NCBI RefSeq assembly: GCF_007992715.1
Contig: NZ_BKAU01000009.1
Coordinates: 93,795-157,794 of the forward strand
DNA from: Chitinophaga cymbidii
Lineage (GTDB): Bacteria; Bacteroidota; Bacteroidia; Chitinophagales; Chitinophagaceae
DNA: 64,000 nucleotides
Direction of reading: 5' to 3'
Both the position numbers and the translations under genes were made by a program. The notes beneath the pieces were generated by a model, which saw nothing but the letters and a program-made list of their open reading frames with translations, was not told the origin of the DNA and ran no database searches. Positions 44,572 to 53,397 of the stretch are shown in pieces; the first letter of the stretch is position 1; every line of letters starts with the position of its first letter.

Positions 44572-44601
44572 TTGTTTTTTTTAATATAAATTATATATTT
44601 G
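44572..44601 (+). promoter_or_regulatory. Complete promoter (TTG-N19-TATATTTG) of the small lipoprotein gene
   Basis: -33 TTG at 44572-44574 and -7 TATATTTG at 44594-44601 with exactly 19 bases between, the best full Bacteroidota promoter in the window. The leader to ATG 44645 is about 35-40 bases. Confidence 0.7.
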
Positions 44602-44644
44602 CAAAATAACATTACAAATTACGAATCACCAATAATCCAAGCCT

Positions 44645-44818
44645 ATGAAATTTCGTTTATTCACTAAAATGACGTTTATGAGATCAGGATACCGTATGAT
44701 CGGTGCAATTTGCCTGATGGTAGCATGCGCTGCCATGTTTACTTCCTGTGCCTCCCAGAAGCTGGGTTGCCCGATGAAGATCACCAAGGTGCAATATGAA
44801 AAAGATAAAAACTGCTAA
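44645..44818 (+). CDS. Very small lipoprotein, 57 residues
   Basis: Short gene, easily missed. Starts MKFRLFTK, a hydrophobic segment follows (MIGAICLMVACAAMFTSCAS) with a lipobox-like MFTSC near residue 33; the mature part is only about 23 residues (SQKLGCPMKITKV, then YEKDKNC) with two further cysteines. An internal Met at residue 9, 12 or 18 could be the real start. It has the clearest promoter in the window and lies six bases before ytxJ, so expression with the thiol-redox gene is likely. The paired cysteines may be redox-active or metal-binding (inference). Confidence 0.7.
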   Translation: MKFRLFTKMTFMRSGYRMIGAICLMVACAAMFTSCASQKLGCPMKITKVQYEKDKNC

Positions 44819-44824
44819 CAGACT

Positions 44825-45145
44825 ATGTGGATTGACCTGGAAAGTGAGGAGCAGCTGAAGACGATACAATCCCGCTCATTTGATCATCCGGTGGTTATCT
44901 TCAAGCACAGTACCCGCTGCGGAACAAGCAGCATGGTGAAATCCCGGCTGGAGAGATCGGATGTTCCCGAAGGATATGAATTTTATTATCTCGATCTGAT
45001 CCGTTACCGTCCGGTCAGCAACCTGGTGGCGGAGGTCTTCAAAGTGGAGCATCAGTCGCCGCAGGTGCTGGTGATCCGGAATGGGGAGTGTGTGTATGAT
45101 GAGAGCCATATGGCGATCAGGATGGAGGAGCTGGCGGAGAAGTGA
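44825..45145 (+). CDS. ytxJ: Bacillithiol-system redox protein YtxJ
   Basis: 106 residues, thioredoxin-like fold with a single active Cys in VIFKHSTRCGTSSM, plus VEHQSPQVLVIRNGE, the cis-Pro region: the YtxJ signature. These proteins are proposed to remove bacillithiol from mixed disulfides, which suggests the host makes bacillithiol. Second gene after the small lipoprotein. Confidence 0.9.
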   Translation: MWIDLESEEQLKTIQSRSFDHPVVIFKHSTRCGTSSMVKSRLERSDVPEGYEFYYLDLIRYRPVSNLVAEVFKVEHQSPQVLVIRNGECVYDESHMAIRMEELAEK

Positions 45146-45340
45146 CAGGGTGGCCGGTAAAGTGATGAAGGAAGATGGCTGGTTGATGTTGGGCGGGTTG
45201 ATGAAGCGGGGCTGATGATAACGTGGCTGGTAAAGAGATGATGGAGATAATCAGCCGATACTGGCCGGTTGATGATGCCGTGAAGCGATGGCTGGTAACG
45301 CGAGCTGATGGGCTGATAGCCGGCGATGCCGATAACTTAT
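45146..45340. repeat. Degenerate GGCTGGTTGATG-like repeats, non-coding
   Basis: About 195 bases with no credible gene. Purine- and GGY/GATG-rich repeats recur: a 24-base unit beginning GGCCGGTAAAGTGATGA at about 45152 returns with a few changes at about 45223 (GGCTGGTAAAGAGATGATGG), and GGCTGGTTGATG / GGCCGGTTGATGATG occur several times. A similar GGCTGGCGGATGATGG appears after aroQ at about 46482. Looks like replication slippage or decayed sequence. Confidence 0.45.
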
Positions 45341-45343
45341 TAG

Positions 45344-45394
45344 AGAGGCTGACTGAAAAGGCGTAAATCTTTTTCAGTCAGCCTCTTTCTTTTG
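45344..45394 (+). terminator. Terminator of the lipoprotein-ytxJ unit
   Basis: 16-bp perfect stem 45344-45359 with 45371-45386 (GAGGCTGACTGAAAA arm), then T-rich tail. Confidence 0.93.
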
Positions 45395-45402
45395 TAGCTT
45401 TG
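45395..45402 (+). promoter_or_regulatory. ubiX: -7 box (TAGCTTTG) of ubiX, leaderless geometry
   Basis: Perfect TAnnTTTG that ends four bases before the ATG (45407) and begins where the terminator ends. Transcription would start at or next to the ATG. Confidence 0.5.
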
Positions 45403-45406
45403 CTGC

Positions 45407-45967
45407 ATGAAACATCGTATAGTAGTGGCGGTTACAGGCGCCAGCGGTTCCATATACGCGCGGCAGCTGCTGAACAAGCTGGCGGCGCTGAAGGAGCAGG
45501 TGGACCAGGTGGCCATTGTGATGACGGAGAATGCGCGTACCGTATGGGAAACCGAGCTGGACGACCGGGGATTTGAGCAACTGCCCTTCCCCACATTTTC
45601 GCAGCACGATTTCCACGCGCCGTTTGCCTCCGGCAGCGGGCGGTTCAATACGATGATCATCTGCCCCTGTTCGATGGGTACGCTCGGGCGCATTGCCGGC
45701 GGTGTTTCCAACGATCTGATCACGCGCGCGGCGGACGTGGTGCTGAAGGAGCGCCGCAAGCTCATCTGCGTGCTGCGGGATACGCCTTACAATCTCGTTC
45801 ATATCCGCAACATGCAAACAGTGACCGAGGCGGGAGGGATCATTTGTCCCGCTACGCCCTCCTTCTACAGCAAGCCGAAGAACATCGAGGAAGTGGTGGC
45901 TACGGTGACGGACCGGGTGATAGACCTGGCGGGGCTGGAGCAGGATACGTTCCGTTGGGGAGAATAA
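45407..45967 (+). CDS. ubiX: Flavin prenyltransferase UbiX
   Basis: 186 residues. VVAVTGASGSIYARQLL, ICPCSMGTLGRIAGGVSNDLITRAADVVLKERR and VLRDTPYNLVHIRNM are the flavin- and prenyl-phosphate-binding segments of UbiX. Makes prenylated FMN for UbiD-type decarboxylases, here presumably in menaquinone-type metabolism. No ubiD in the window. Confidence 0.95.
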   Translation: MKHRIVVAVTGASGSIYARQLLNKLAALKEQVDQVAIVMTENARTVWETELDDRGFEQLPFPTFSQHDFHAPFASGSGRFNTMIICPCSMGTLGRIAGGVSNDLITRAADVVLKERRKLICVLRDTPYNLVHIRNMQTVTEAGGIICPATPSFYSKPKNIEEVVATVTDRVIDLAGLEQDTFRWGE

Positions 45968-45998
45968 AAAACATTCATCTTTCTAATTTATCATTATG

Positions 45999-46022
45999 AA
46001 ACGCCCGCGTACCCCGGGCGTT
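45999..46022 (+). terminator. Weak hairpin after ubiX
   Basis: 8-bp stem AACGCCCG / CGGGCGTT with 7-base loop and no T tract; lies 33 bases before aroQ, so an attenuator or RNA-stability element is as likely as a terminator. Confidence 0.4.
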
Positions 46023-46054
46023 CCATCTGACACTAAAAAATAAAACATTCACAG

Positions 46055-46474
46055 ATGAAAATAGCCATCATCAACGGCCCTAATCTGAACCTGCTTGGCA
46101 AACGCGAACCGGAAGTTTACGGCAGCCAGACCTTCGAGCAATATTTTGAAACGCTGCAAGCCGCTTTTCCGGAAGTGGAATTAACCTATTTTCAAAGCAA
46201 TGTGGAAGGGGAGATCGTGAACCACCTGCATGCAGCAGGCTTTTCGCACGACGGCATCCTGCTGAATGCGGGCGCTTACACGCATACGTCCGTAGCCATC
46301 CGTGATGCGATCGCGGGGATCAAAACGCCGGTGGTGGAGATACACATCAGCAATATCTATGCGCGGGAAGAATTCCGGCATACATCGCTGACCGCGGCAA
46401 AGGCGGTAGGGGTGATATGTGGGCTGGGGATGAAGGGATATGCGCTGGGAGTGCGGTTTTTCCTGGATAAATAG
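46055..46474 (+). CDS. aroQ: 3-dehydroquinate dehydratase, type II
   Basis: 139 residues. INGPNLNLLGKREPEVYG with catalytic Tyr, FQSNVEGEIVNHLH, LNAGAYTHTSVAIRDAI, VEIHISNIYAREEFRHTS with catalytic His, and GVICGLGMKGY. Third step of the shikimate pathway. Follows ubiX at 87 bases. Confidence 0.97.
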   Translation: MKIAIINGPNLNLLGKREPEVYGSQTFEQYFETLQAAFPEVELTYFQSNVEGEIVNHLHAAGFSHDGILLNAGAYTHTSVAIRDAIAGIKTPVVEIHISNIYAREEFRHTSLTAAKAVGVICGLGMKGYALGVRFFLDK

Positions 46475-46535
46475 GATGAGGGCTGGCGGATGATGGTCAG
46501 GAAGACGTTGCCGCCGGAAATAATATTCGAATGAA

Positions 46536-46561
46536 AAACGGGGGCTTTGCGGCCCCCGTTT
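46536..46561. terminator. Bidirectional terminator between aroQ and bioB
   Basis: Stem AAACGGGGGC / GCCCCCGTTT (46536-46545, 46552-46561), A run on one side and T-rich sequence on the other. Confidence 0.8.
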
Positions 46562-46614
46562 CAGTTTCTGTCAGATAGCGTTGTCTTTGAAAGCCTCGCA
46601 GCTTCAGACTGGTA

Positions 46615-47595
46615 TCAATGTGCATGCAGATGCACGTGCTCGTCTTTGAATGCTTCGCGGGGCTTGAGGCCCAGCAGCTCGAACATCATGTGATCTTCCT
46701 CGAAGGAAGGGTTCTTGGTGGTCAGCAGCTTTTCCCCGGTAAAGATGGAGTTGGCGCCGGCCATGAAGCACATGGCTTGTTCAGAAAGGCTCATTTCGGC
46801 GCGGCCCGCGCTCAGGCGCACCATCGCCTGCGGCATCAGGATGCGGGTGGTGGCGATCATGCGCACCATGTCCCAGAACTCCACTTTCGGCAGATGCTCC
46901 AGCGGCGTACCTTTTACGCGGGTGAGCGCGTTGATGGGCACGGAATCCGGGTGCGAAGGCATGGTGGAAAGCGTGAGCAGCATGTTGATGCGGTCCTCAT
47001 GACTTTCGCCGAGCCCGATAATGCCGCCGCAGCAAACGGTGACGCCGGCCTTGCGCACGTTGTCGAGCGTATTGAGGCGGTCGTCATAAGTACGGGTAGT
47101 GATGATCTCGCTGTAATGCTCCTCGGAGGTGTCCAGGTTGTGATTATAGGAGTACAGGCCGGCATCGGCGAGTTTCTGTGCCTGGGATTCGGTGAGCATG
47201 CCCAGCGTACAGCAAACTTCCATACCGATCTCGTTCACTCCCTTCACCATCTCTATCACACGGTCGAAGTCACGGTTATCCCGCACCTCCCGCCATGCGG
47301 CGCCCATACAGAAGCGGGTAGAGCCGGCTTCCTTGGCCTTGCGGGCATATTCCAGCACTTTGTCTTTCTGCATCAATGCCTGCACATCAATACCGGTATT
47401 ATAACGGGCCGCCTGCGGGCAATATGCGCAATCTTCAGAACAGCCGCCGGTTTTAATGGAGAGCAGCGTACACACCTGCACCTCGGCAGTATCCTGGTAC
47501 TCACGGTGAACCGTGGCGGCACGGTACATCAGCTCCAGCAACGGCGTGTTATATATCTCCTTTATTTCTTCTAAGGTCCAGTCGTGACGGATCAT
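46615..47595 (-). CDS. bioB: Biotin synthase
   Basis: 326 residues from ATG 47595; a TTG at 47616 would add seven residues. Radical-SAM cluster motif CSEDCAYC (CxxxCxxC), then FCMGAAWRE, GMEVCCTLG, and YNHNLDTS, the residues binding the second iron-sulfur cluster and dethiobiotin; C-terminal GANSIFTGEKLLT. Inserts sulfur into dethiobiotin. No other bio genes in the window. Confidence 0.96.
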   Translation of the reverse strand: MIRHDWTLEEIKEIYNTPLLELMYRAATVHREYQDTAEVQVCTLLSIKTGGCSEDCAYCPQAARYNTGIDVQALMQKDKVLEYARKAKEAGSTRFCMGAAWREVRDNRDFDRVIEMVKGVNEIGMEVCCTLGMLTESQAQKLADAGLYSYNHNLDTSEEHYSEIITTRTYDDRLNTLDNVRKAGVTVCCGGIIGLGESHEDRINMLLTLSTMPSHPDSVPINALTRVKGTPLEHLPKVEFWDMVRMIATTRILMPQAMVRLSAGRAEMSLSEQAMCFMAGANSIFTGEKLLTTKNPSFEEDHMMFELLGLKPREAFKDEHVHLHAH

Positions 47596-48168
47596 AAGCT
47601 TCGGATTTAGCGGCAAACCTACGAAACCATCGCGAAATTAACCACTACGGATTATGATTTTTTATTATCTCCCTTAAAAGCCCCGCGGATAAATGACTAT
47701 GATCCTGTTACTTAAAAGAAAAGCATCCTGCTTTTGAAACATCGTCCGGCACATTTTTTTTGATTTCTAAATATTTAGTACTATACTTGCTATCACATTT
47801 TTAAGTGTCAATAGAACACTCATAAAATGTTTCGCGTTAGAATGGCATAAATTCCCATAGAATGCCTATTGGTTATTGTTTTAGATAGTGAACATTAAAA
47901 CACGTTATGCAGTAATAGTTGTGCCAATCACATTTAAATAGTTAAAAGCCGTTCCCGGAGAAAAGGAACGCTGATTACCAACAATTAAGCAGGAGGGGCT
48001 ACCCGTTTCCAGCATAATTGCATATATGTTATTGTCTATTCATCAAACAAAAGAAAATGCATCTATTTACCAGATTCCCTCCCTGACAGGGCTATGAGAT
48101 CATCGCATGACTACAGCGGCGCCCTTTCAGCGGCCCCATTTTATCAACTATTATAAATTCCTTCGCGT
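47596..48168. other. 573-base region upstream of susC: promoter and long leader
   Basis: No protein gene. Contains a promoter at 47759-47789, a stem-loop at the expected transcript start, further short hairpins (for example GGCAT/ATGCC around 47843-47865 and GTTCC/GGAAC around 47953-47971) and no recognisable riboswitch or adjacent regulator gene. The predicted leader is about 370 bases. Confidence 0.55.
47759..47830 (+). promoter_or_regulatory. Promoter of the glycan operon with start-site stem-loop
   Basis: TTTG at 47759-47762, 19 bases, TATACTTG at 47782-47789 (one mismatch to TAnnTTTG). The expected start, about 47796, coincides with an inverted repeat: 47795-47801 pairs 47824-47830 (ACATTTT/AAAATGT) and 47804-47808 pairs 47816-47820 (AGTGT/ACACT). 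It may be an operator or give the RNA a 5' hairpin. Confidence 0.5.
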
Positions 48169-51100
48169 ATGAAAAAAAAATCAGGCAATGTTGGCTATAT
48201 GCTCAGGATTGCTGTGCTGTCAATTTTCATTATCCTCTCCCGCAACGCCTTTTCCCAAACCAACCAGATCACCGTCAAAGGCAGGGTTTTATCTGATTCT
48301 TCCGCACTGGTAGGTGTGATCGTAGTGGTGAAATCCGATGTACAACAAAACACCGTAACGGATGAGAAAGGTGGTTTTACCATCAAGGCGCCGGCGGACG
48401 GCGTGCTGATATTTTCAATGATCGGCTTTGAAAGGGAAGAGGTCAATATTAATGGCCGGGGCACGATCAACGTGATGATGAGAATGAAAGACAATGGCCT
48501 GAATGAAGTGGTGGTAACGGCTTTCGGCGCCAAGCAGAAAAAGTCGAGTATGGTCAGCGCCATTACCACCATCAATCCCAAAGAATTAAAAGGGCCCACC
48601 AGCAACCTCACCACCATGCTGGCCGGCCGCTTGTCCGGCATGATATCCTACCAGCGCTCGGGCGAGCCGGGGGCTGACAACGCTTCGTTCTTTATCCGCG
48701 GCGTGACTTCCTTCAGCACCGGTGGGAAAAAAGATCCCCTCATATTACTCGATGGCATGGAAAGCACGCCGAACGATCTCGCCCGTCTTCAACCGGACGA
48801 CATCGCCGCTTTCTCCATCCTGAAAGACGCTACGGCCACCGCGGTGTACGGCGCGCGCGGCGCTAACGGCGTGGTGCTGGTGACCACCAAGACCGGCGCC
48901 GAAGGAAGGACCAATTTCAACTTCCGCGCGGAAAACTCTATTTCCGGCAATACGCAGAACTTCAAGTTTACGGACAATATCACCTACATGCGGCTGGCGA
49001 ACGAAGCGGCATTGACCCGGGACCCCCTGGCCGCCACGCCTTACAGCCAGACAAAGATCGACGGCACCATGAAAGGAGATAACCCTCTGCTGTTCCCCAG
49101 CAACGACTGGGTGGACCTGATGATAAAAGACCATACCGTCAACCAGCGGTATAACCTGGACGTGAACGGCGGCGGAAAAATCGCCCGGTTCTATATCTCC
49201 GGTACCTATAACATCGATAACGGCATTCTGAAAGTAGCGGAGCTGAATGACTTCAACAGCAACATCAAGCAACGCAACTATTCCATCCGCTCGAACGTAA
49301 ACTTCCAGCTGACCAAAACAACGGAAGCGATCGTGCGGGTGTACGGCCAGTTCGATAACTACCGCGGGCCGGTGGATGGCGGCACGGCCATCTTCAACCA
49401 GGTGCTCTGGAGTAACCCCGTGCTGTTCCCCGCCGTGTACCCGCAGGAGTTCCTGCCACAAGTGAAGCATCCCCTGTTCGGAAATAGGCCGAGGCCCGGT
49501 GCGCAATCGAACAGTGTAACCGGTTATTATGATGCGGGCTCGCTTTACCTCAATCCTTTTGCAAATGCGGTACGCGGCTACAGGGATTACACCTCTTCCA
49601 GAACGATCGCACAGCTGGAACTGAAGCAGGACTTCGGGTTCCTGCTTCCCGGCCTCACCGCCCGCGTAATGGCTTATACGAACCGCTATTCAGACTTCGC
49701 GGTTACACGCGCCTATTCGCCGTTCTACTACGAAGCCAATACAATGGATTACAAAACGGTAACGCTTGCCAGGATCACCGAAGGCACGGAGTACCTCGGC
49801 TATGCGGAAGGTGCGAAGAACGTCAACAGCCGCACGTACATGGAGGCCGCTGTTAACTATAGCCAGACGTTCGGAAAGAAACACGCGGTAAGCGGCATGC
49901 TGATCACCCTGCTGAACAGCTACCTGGACGGCAATCCCGGCAGCAATTATCCCAATGTTTCGGAATCCGAAAAGCTGCAGCTCTCCCTGCCATACAGGAA
50001 CCAGGGCATATCAGGCCGGTTCACTTACGGGTACGACAACAGGTATCTTGCCGAATTCAACTTCGGGTATAACGGCTCCGAACGCTTTGCGGAAGAAAGA
50101 CGGTACGGCTTCTTCCCGTCCGCCGGGCTTGCCTGGAACCTCTCCAACGAAAAATTCATGGAGCCGCTGGAAGCCGTGCTGAGCAGGGTGCGTTTAAGAG
50201 CTTCTTACGGACTGGTGGGGAATGACCAGATCGGCTCCAACAGGGACCGCTTCTACTATTTATCGGAAGTGAACCTGAACAATGGCGGCCGTGGCGCTAC
50301 ATTCGGCAACCTCGGCGGATATTCCCGTCCCGGTGTATCGATCTCGCGCTATGACAATTACGATATCGGCTGGGAAAAAGCATACACGCAAAACTTCGGG
50401 CTGGAATTCACCCTGTTCCGCGACTTTAACATCATTGCGGAATATTGGAAAAGAAGGCAGACGAACATCCTGATGGACCGTTCCTACATTCCTTCTACCC
50501 TCGGCCTGGAATCAGCCATAAGAGCCAATGTAGGCGAAGCCCAGGCACGCGGCGTAGATCTTTCTCTCGAATACAACAAGAGCTTCAATAACGACATATG
50601 GCTGCAATTGCGTGGCAACATGACTTACGCCACTTCAGAATTTGCAAAGTATGAAGAGCCGGGATATGGCCCGAATGAGCAACACCTGTCCAGGATCGGG
50701 TATCCTATTTCGCAGGTCTGGGGCCTGATCGCGGAGCGTTTGTTTGTAGATGATATTGAAGCCGCCAACTCTCCTTACCAGAACTACGGTCCTTATATGG
50801 GCGGGGACATAAAATACAGGGACGTGAATGGAGATGGACAGATCACGGATAACGACAGGGTGCCGATAGGCTTGCCCACAGATCCCGAGATCATTTACGG
50901 CGCTGGCTTTTCTTTCGGGTATAAGAATTTCGACATCAGCGCATTTTTCCAGGGAGCCGCCAGGACCGCTTTCTTCATCAACGCTGAAAACATCTCTCCG
51001 TTTGTGCTGAACGGCGGCGCGCAGAACGGCCTGCTGGAAGTAATAGCGAACGATCACTGGAGCGAATCGAACCGGAACCTGTACGCCATGTGGCCCCGGT

Positions 51101-51372
51101 TAAGCGAAACTTTTATCAATAATAACAATCAATGGTCCACCTGGTGGATGCGCGACGGCACCTTCCTGCGCTGCAAGAACGTGGAGATCGGTTACAACTT
51201 TTCAAAGGAGCTGCTGCAGCGCACAAGGATCAGGAACGGCCGCCTGTATGTTAACGGAACGAACCTCTTTGTGATCAGCAAGTTCAAAATGTGGGACCCC
51301 GAAATGGGCGGTAATGGCCTGGGGTACCCCGTTCAGCGGGTATTCAACATCGGCGTGAGGCTGTCCTTATAG
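48169..51372 (+). CDS. SusC/RagA-type TonB-dependent outer membrane transporter
   Basis: 1067 residues. Signal peptide ends about residue 30 (SRNAFSQ); CarboxypepD-regulatory-like domain to about 115 (TVKGRVLSDSSALVGVIVVV); TonB-box-like NEVVVTAFG; plug with the SusC hallmark DPLILLDGMES and FSILKDATATAVYGARGANGV; 22-strand barrel ending in FNIGVRLSL. Imports oligosaccharides bound by the neighbouring SusD using TonB energy. First gene of a six-gene operon with 42 bases to susD. Confidence 0.97.
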   Translation: MKKKSGNVGYMLRIAVLSIFIILSRNAFSQTNQITVKGRVLSDSSALVGVIVVVKSDVQQNTVTDEKGGFTIKAPADGVLIFSMIGFEREEVNINGRGTINVMMRMKDNGLNEVVVTAFGAKQKKSSMVSAITTINPKELKGPTSNLTTMLAGRLSGMISYQRSGEPGADNASFFIRGVTSFSTGGKKDPLILLDGMESTPNDLARLQPDDIAAFSILKDATATAVYGARGANGVVLVTTKTGAEGRTNFNFRAENSISGNTQNFKFTDNITYMRLANEAALTRDPLAATPYSQTKIDGTMKGDNPLLFPSNDWVDLMIKDHTVNQRYNLDVNGGGKIARFYISGTYNIDNGILKVAELNDFNSNIKQRNYSIRSNVNFQLTKTTEAIVRVYGQFDNYRGPVDGGTAIFNQVLWSNPVLFPAVYPQEFLPQVKHPLFGNRPRPGAQSNSVTGYYDAGSLYLNPFANAVRGYRDYTSSRTIAQLELKQDFGFLLPGLTARVMAYTNRYSDFAVTRAYSPFYYEANTMDYKTVTLARITEGTEYLGYAEGAKNVNSRTYMEAAVNYSQTFGKKHAVSGMLITLLNSYLDGNPGSNYPNVSESEKLQLSLPYRNQGISGRFTYGYDNRYLAEFNFGYNGSERFAEERRYGFFPSAGLAWNLSNEKFMEPLEAVLSRVRLRASYGLVGNDQIGSNRDRFYYLSEVNLNNGGRGATFGNLGGYSRPGVSISRYDNYDIGWEKAYTQNFGLEFTLFRDFNIIAEYWKRRQTNILMDRSYIPSTLGLESAIRANVGEAQARGVDLSLEYNKSFNNDIWLQLRGNMTYATSEFAKYEEPGYGPNEQHLSRIGYPISQVWGLIAERLFVDDIEAANSPYQNYGPYMGGDIKYRDVNGDGQITDNDRVPIGLPTDPEIIYGAGFSFGYKNFDISAFFQGAARTAFFINAENISPFVLNGGAQNGLLEVIANDHWSESNRNLYAMWPRLSETFINNNNQWSTWWMRDGTFLRCKNVEIGYNFSKELLQRTRIRNGRLYVNGTNLFVISKFKMWDPEMGGNGLGYPVQRVFNIGVRLSL

Positions 51373-51414
51373 CAGCGGCGGGAAACAAAAACCAGAACGA
51401 TTTAAATATGTCAT

Positions 51415-53358
51415 ATGCATAATAAAATATTCTTTAAAAAGCGGGTTATCGTTGTTGTGCTGGTGCTGCTGGGCATGAGCGCTACGCAGTGCAGGAAATT
51501 CATAGATGTGGTGCCGGATAATGTGGTGACAATAGACAATGCTTTTACGTTAAAAAGAGAAGCGGAGAAATATCTTTTTACCTGCTATTCATTCCTGCCG
51601 GCGGAAAACGAGCCGATCGGCTCGCTCGGGTTTATTGCGGGGGATGAGGTGTGGTTGCCGAAGGATGGTTTCCTGTTCGCCAATACGAACTGGGATATTG
51701 CGAAAGGTTCCCAGAACAAGGTAAGCCCCATCTATAACCTTTGGGACGGCAACAACAGCCTGTGGGTAGCCATCCGGCACTGCAACATTTTCATTGAGAA
51801 TGTGAAAGACCCCCAGAAAGTATACGACCTGGAACCGGAGCTGCGCTCAAGATGGATCGCGGAAGCAGAGTTCCTCAAAGCCTACTATCACTACTACCTG
51901 CTGCGCCTCTACGGCCCCATACCCATCGTAGACAAAGCATTACCCATTTCCTCCACCCCGGAAGAGGTAAGGATCAGCCGCGACCCGGTAGATTCCGTAG
52001 TGAATTATATCACCGGTCTGCTGGATGTGGCCGCGGATAAATTGCCGCCGAAGATCAGCGACGTAGCTACGGAAATGGGCCGTATCACAAAACCCATCGC
52101 ACTCGCCATCAAAGCAAGGGTATTGCTGCTCGCCGCCAGCCCGCTGTTCAACGGCAACCCGGATTTTGCGGCAGTGAAGAACCCTGACGGCACCCTGTTA
52201 TTCAGCAGCAGCTACGACCAGGAGAAATGGCGGAAAGCGGCGGATGCGGCCCTTGCCGCGATAGAAGCCGCTACACAAACAGGCCACAAGCTGTACAAAT
52301 TCATCGGGTTGAATAAAATGTCCGACACCACCCGCACGCAAATGAATATCCGCAACGCCATCTGCGATCCCTGGAATGCCGAACTGGTGTGGGGCAGCAC
52401 AAAGAACGTATCCCTCGCCAGCCAGGACCCCAGCTACATCCAGCGCATCTGCATGAGCCAGATCGATCACCGCGCGCCGATCAACCTCGCCGCATTCAAT
52501 CAGTTCTCCGTGCCGCTGAAGATCGCAAGACTGTTCTATACAGATCACGGCGTACCTATTGAAGAAGATAAAACGTACGATTTTTCCGCGTTCAACGCCA
52601 TCCGTACCGCAACAAAAGAGGAACGGTTCAACCTCGCGGAAGGGTATCAGACCGCCCGCCTCAATTTCGACAGGGAACCGCGATTCTACGCGGACCTTGC
52701 ATTTGACGGAAGCGTATGGTATATGCAGAACAGCGTAACGGAATCCGACAGCGCTACTTATACCGTGCAGGGAAGAAAAGGACAGCGCAATAATGAAGTG
52801 AATACCGAATTGTTCAATATCACCGGGTACTGGGTGAAAAAGCTGGTAAGCTGGAAATGGGCGTTCTCCGGCACGGTGAATGCCGCCACGTCGGAAAACT
52901 ATCCCTGGCCCATGATCAGGCTGGCAGACCTTTACCTGATGTACGCCGAAGCGCTGAACGAAGCCGCGGGGCCGGGCGCCGAGGTGTTCACGTACCTGGA
53001 CCTGGTGCGGGAAAGAGCCGGACTGAAAGGCGTGAAAGAATCCTGGAGCAATTATTCCAATAGTCCCGGCAAGCCGGACAGCAAGGAAGGGCTGCGCGCC
53101 ATCATTCACCGCGAGCGGCTGATCGAGCTGGCATTTGAAGGACACCGTTTCTGGGACCTCCGCCGGTGGAAAGAAGCTGCCGTGGAACTGAACACGCCGG
53201 TAACGGGGTGGGACAGAACGCAGTCGGAGCCCGGAGACTATTACAGGGTGGTGAATCTCCACAACCAGAAATTCATCGCGCCGCGCGATTACCTCTGGCC
53301 CATCAGGGAATATTCCATTTCCGTAAACCCGGCGCTGGTGCAGAATCCCGGCTGGTGA
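51415..53358 (+). CDS. SusD/RagB-type surface glycan-binding lipoprotein
   Basis: 647 residues, on the long side for SusD. Lipobox MSATQC with Cys27; N-terminal RKFIDVVPDN; helical TPR-like core (AEFLKAYYHYYLLRLYGPIPIV is the usual SusD segment); C-terminal SusD_RagB region (RLADLYLMYAEALNEAAG, ERLIELAFEGHRFWDLRRW, YLWPIREYSISVNPALVQNPGW). Sits as a lid on SusC and captures the glycan. Confidence 0.97.
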   Translation: MHNKIFFKKRVIVVVLVLLGMSATQCRKFIDVVPDNVVTIDNAFTLKREAEKYLFTCYSFLPAENEPIGSLGFIAGDEVWLPKDGFLFANTNWDIAKGSQNKVSPIYNLWDGNNSLWVAIRHCNIFIENVKDPQKVYDLEPELRSRWIAEAEFLKAYYHYYLLRLYGPIPIVDKALPISSTPEEVRISRDPVDSVVNYITGLLDVAADKLPPKISDVATEMGRITKPIALAIKARVLLLAASPLFNGNPDFAAVKNPDGTLLFSSSYDQEKWRKAADAALAAIEAATQTGHKLYKFIGLNKMSDTTRTQMNIRNAICDPWNAELVWGSTKNVSLASQDPSYIQRICMSQIDHRAPINLAAFNQFSVPLKIARLFYTDHGVPIEEDKTYDFSAFNAIRTATKEERFNLAEGYQTARLNFDREPRFYADLAFDGSVWYMQNSVTESDSATYTVQGRKGQRNNEVNTELFNITGYWVKKLVSWKWAFSGTVNAATSENYPWPMIRLADLYLMYAEALNEAAGPGAEVFTYLDLVRERAGLKGVKESWSNYSNSPGKPDSKEGLRAIIHRERLIELAFEGHRFWDLRRWKEAAVELNTPVTGWDRTQSEPGDYYRVVNLHNQKFIAPRDYLWPIREYSISVNPALVQNPGW

Positions 53359-53397
53359 TTACCCGCAGTATTTTAACGATCATTTAAAGTCCATACA

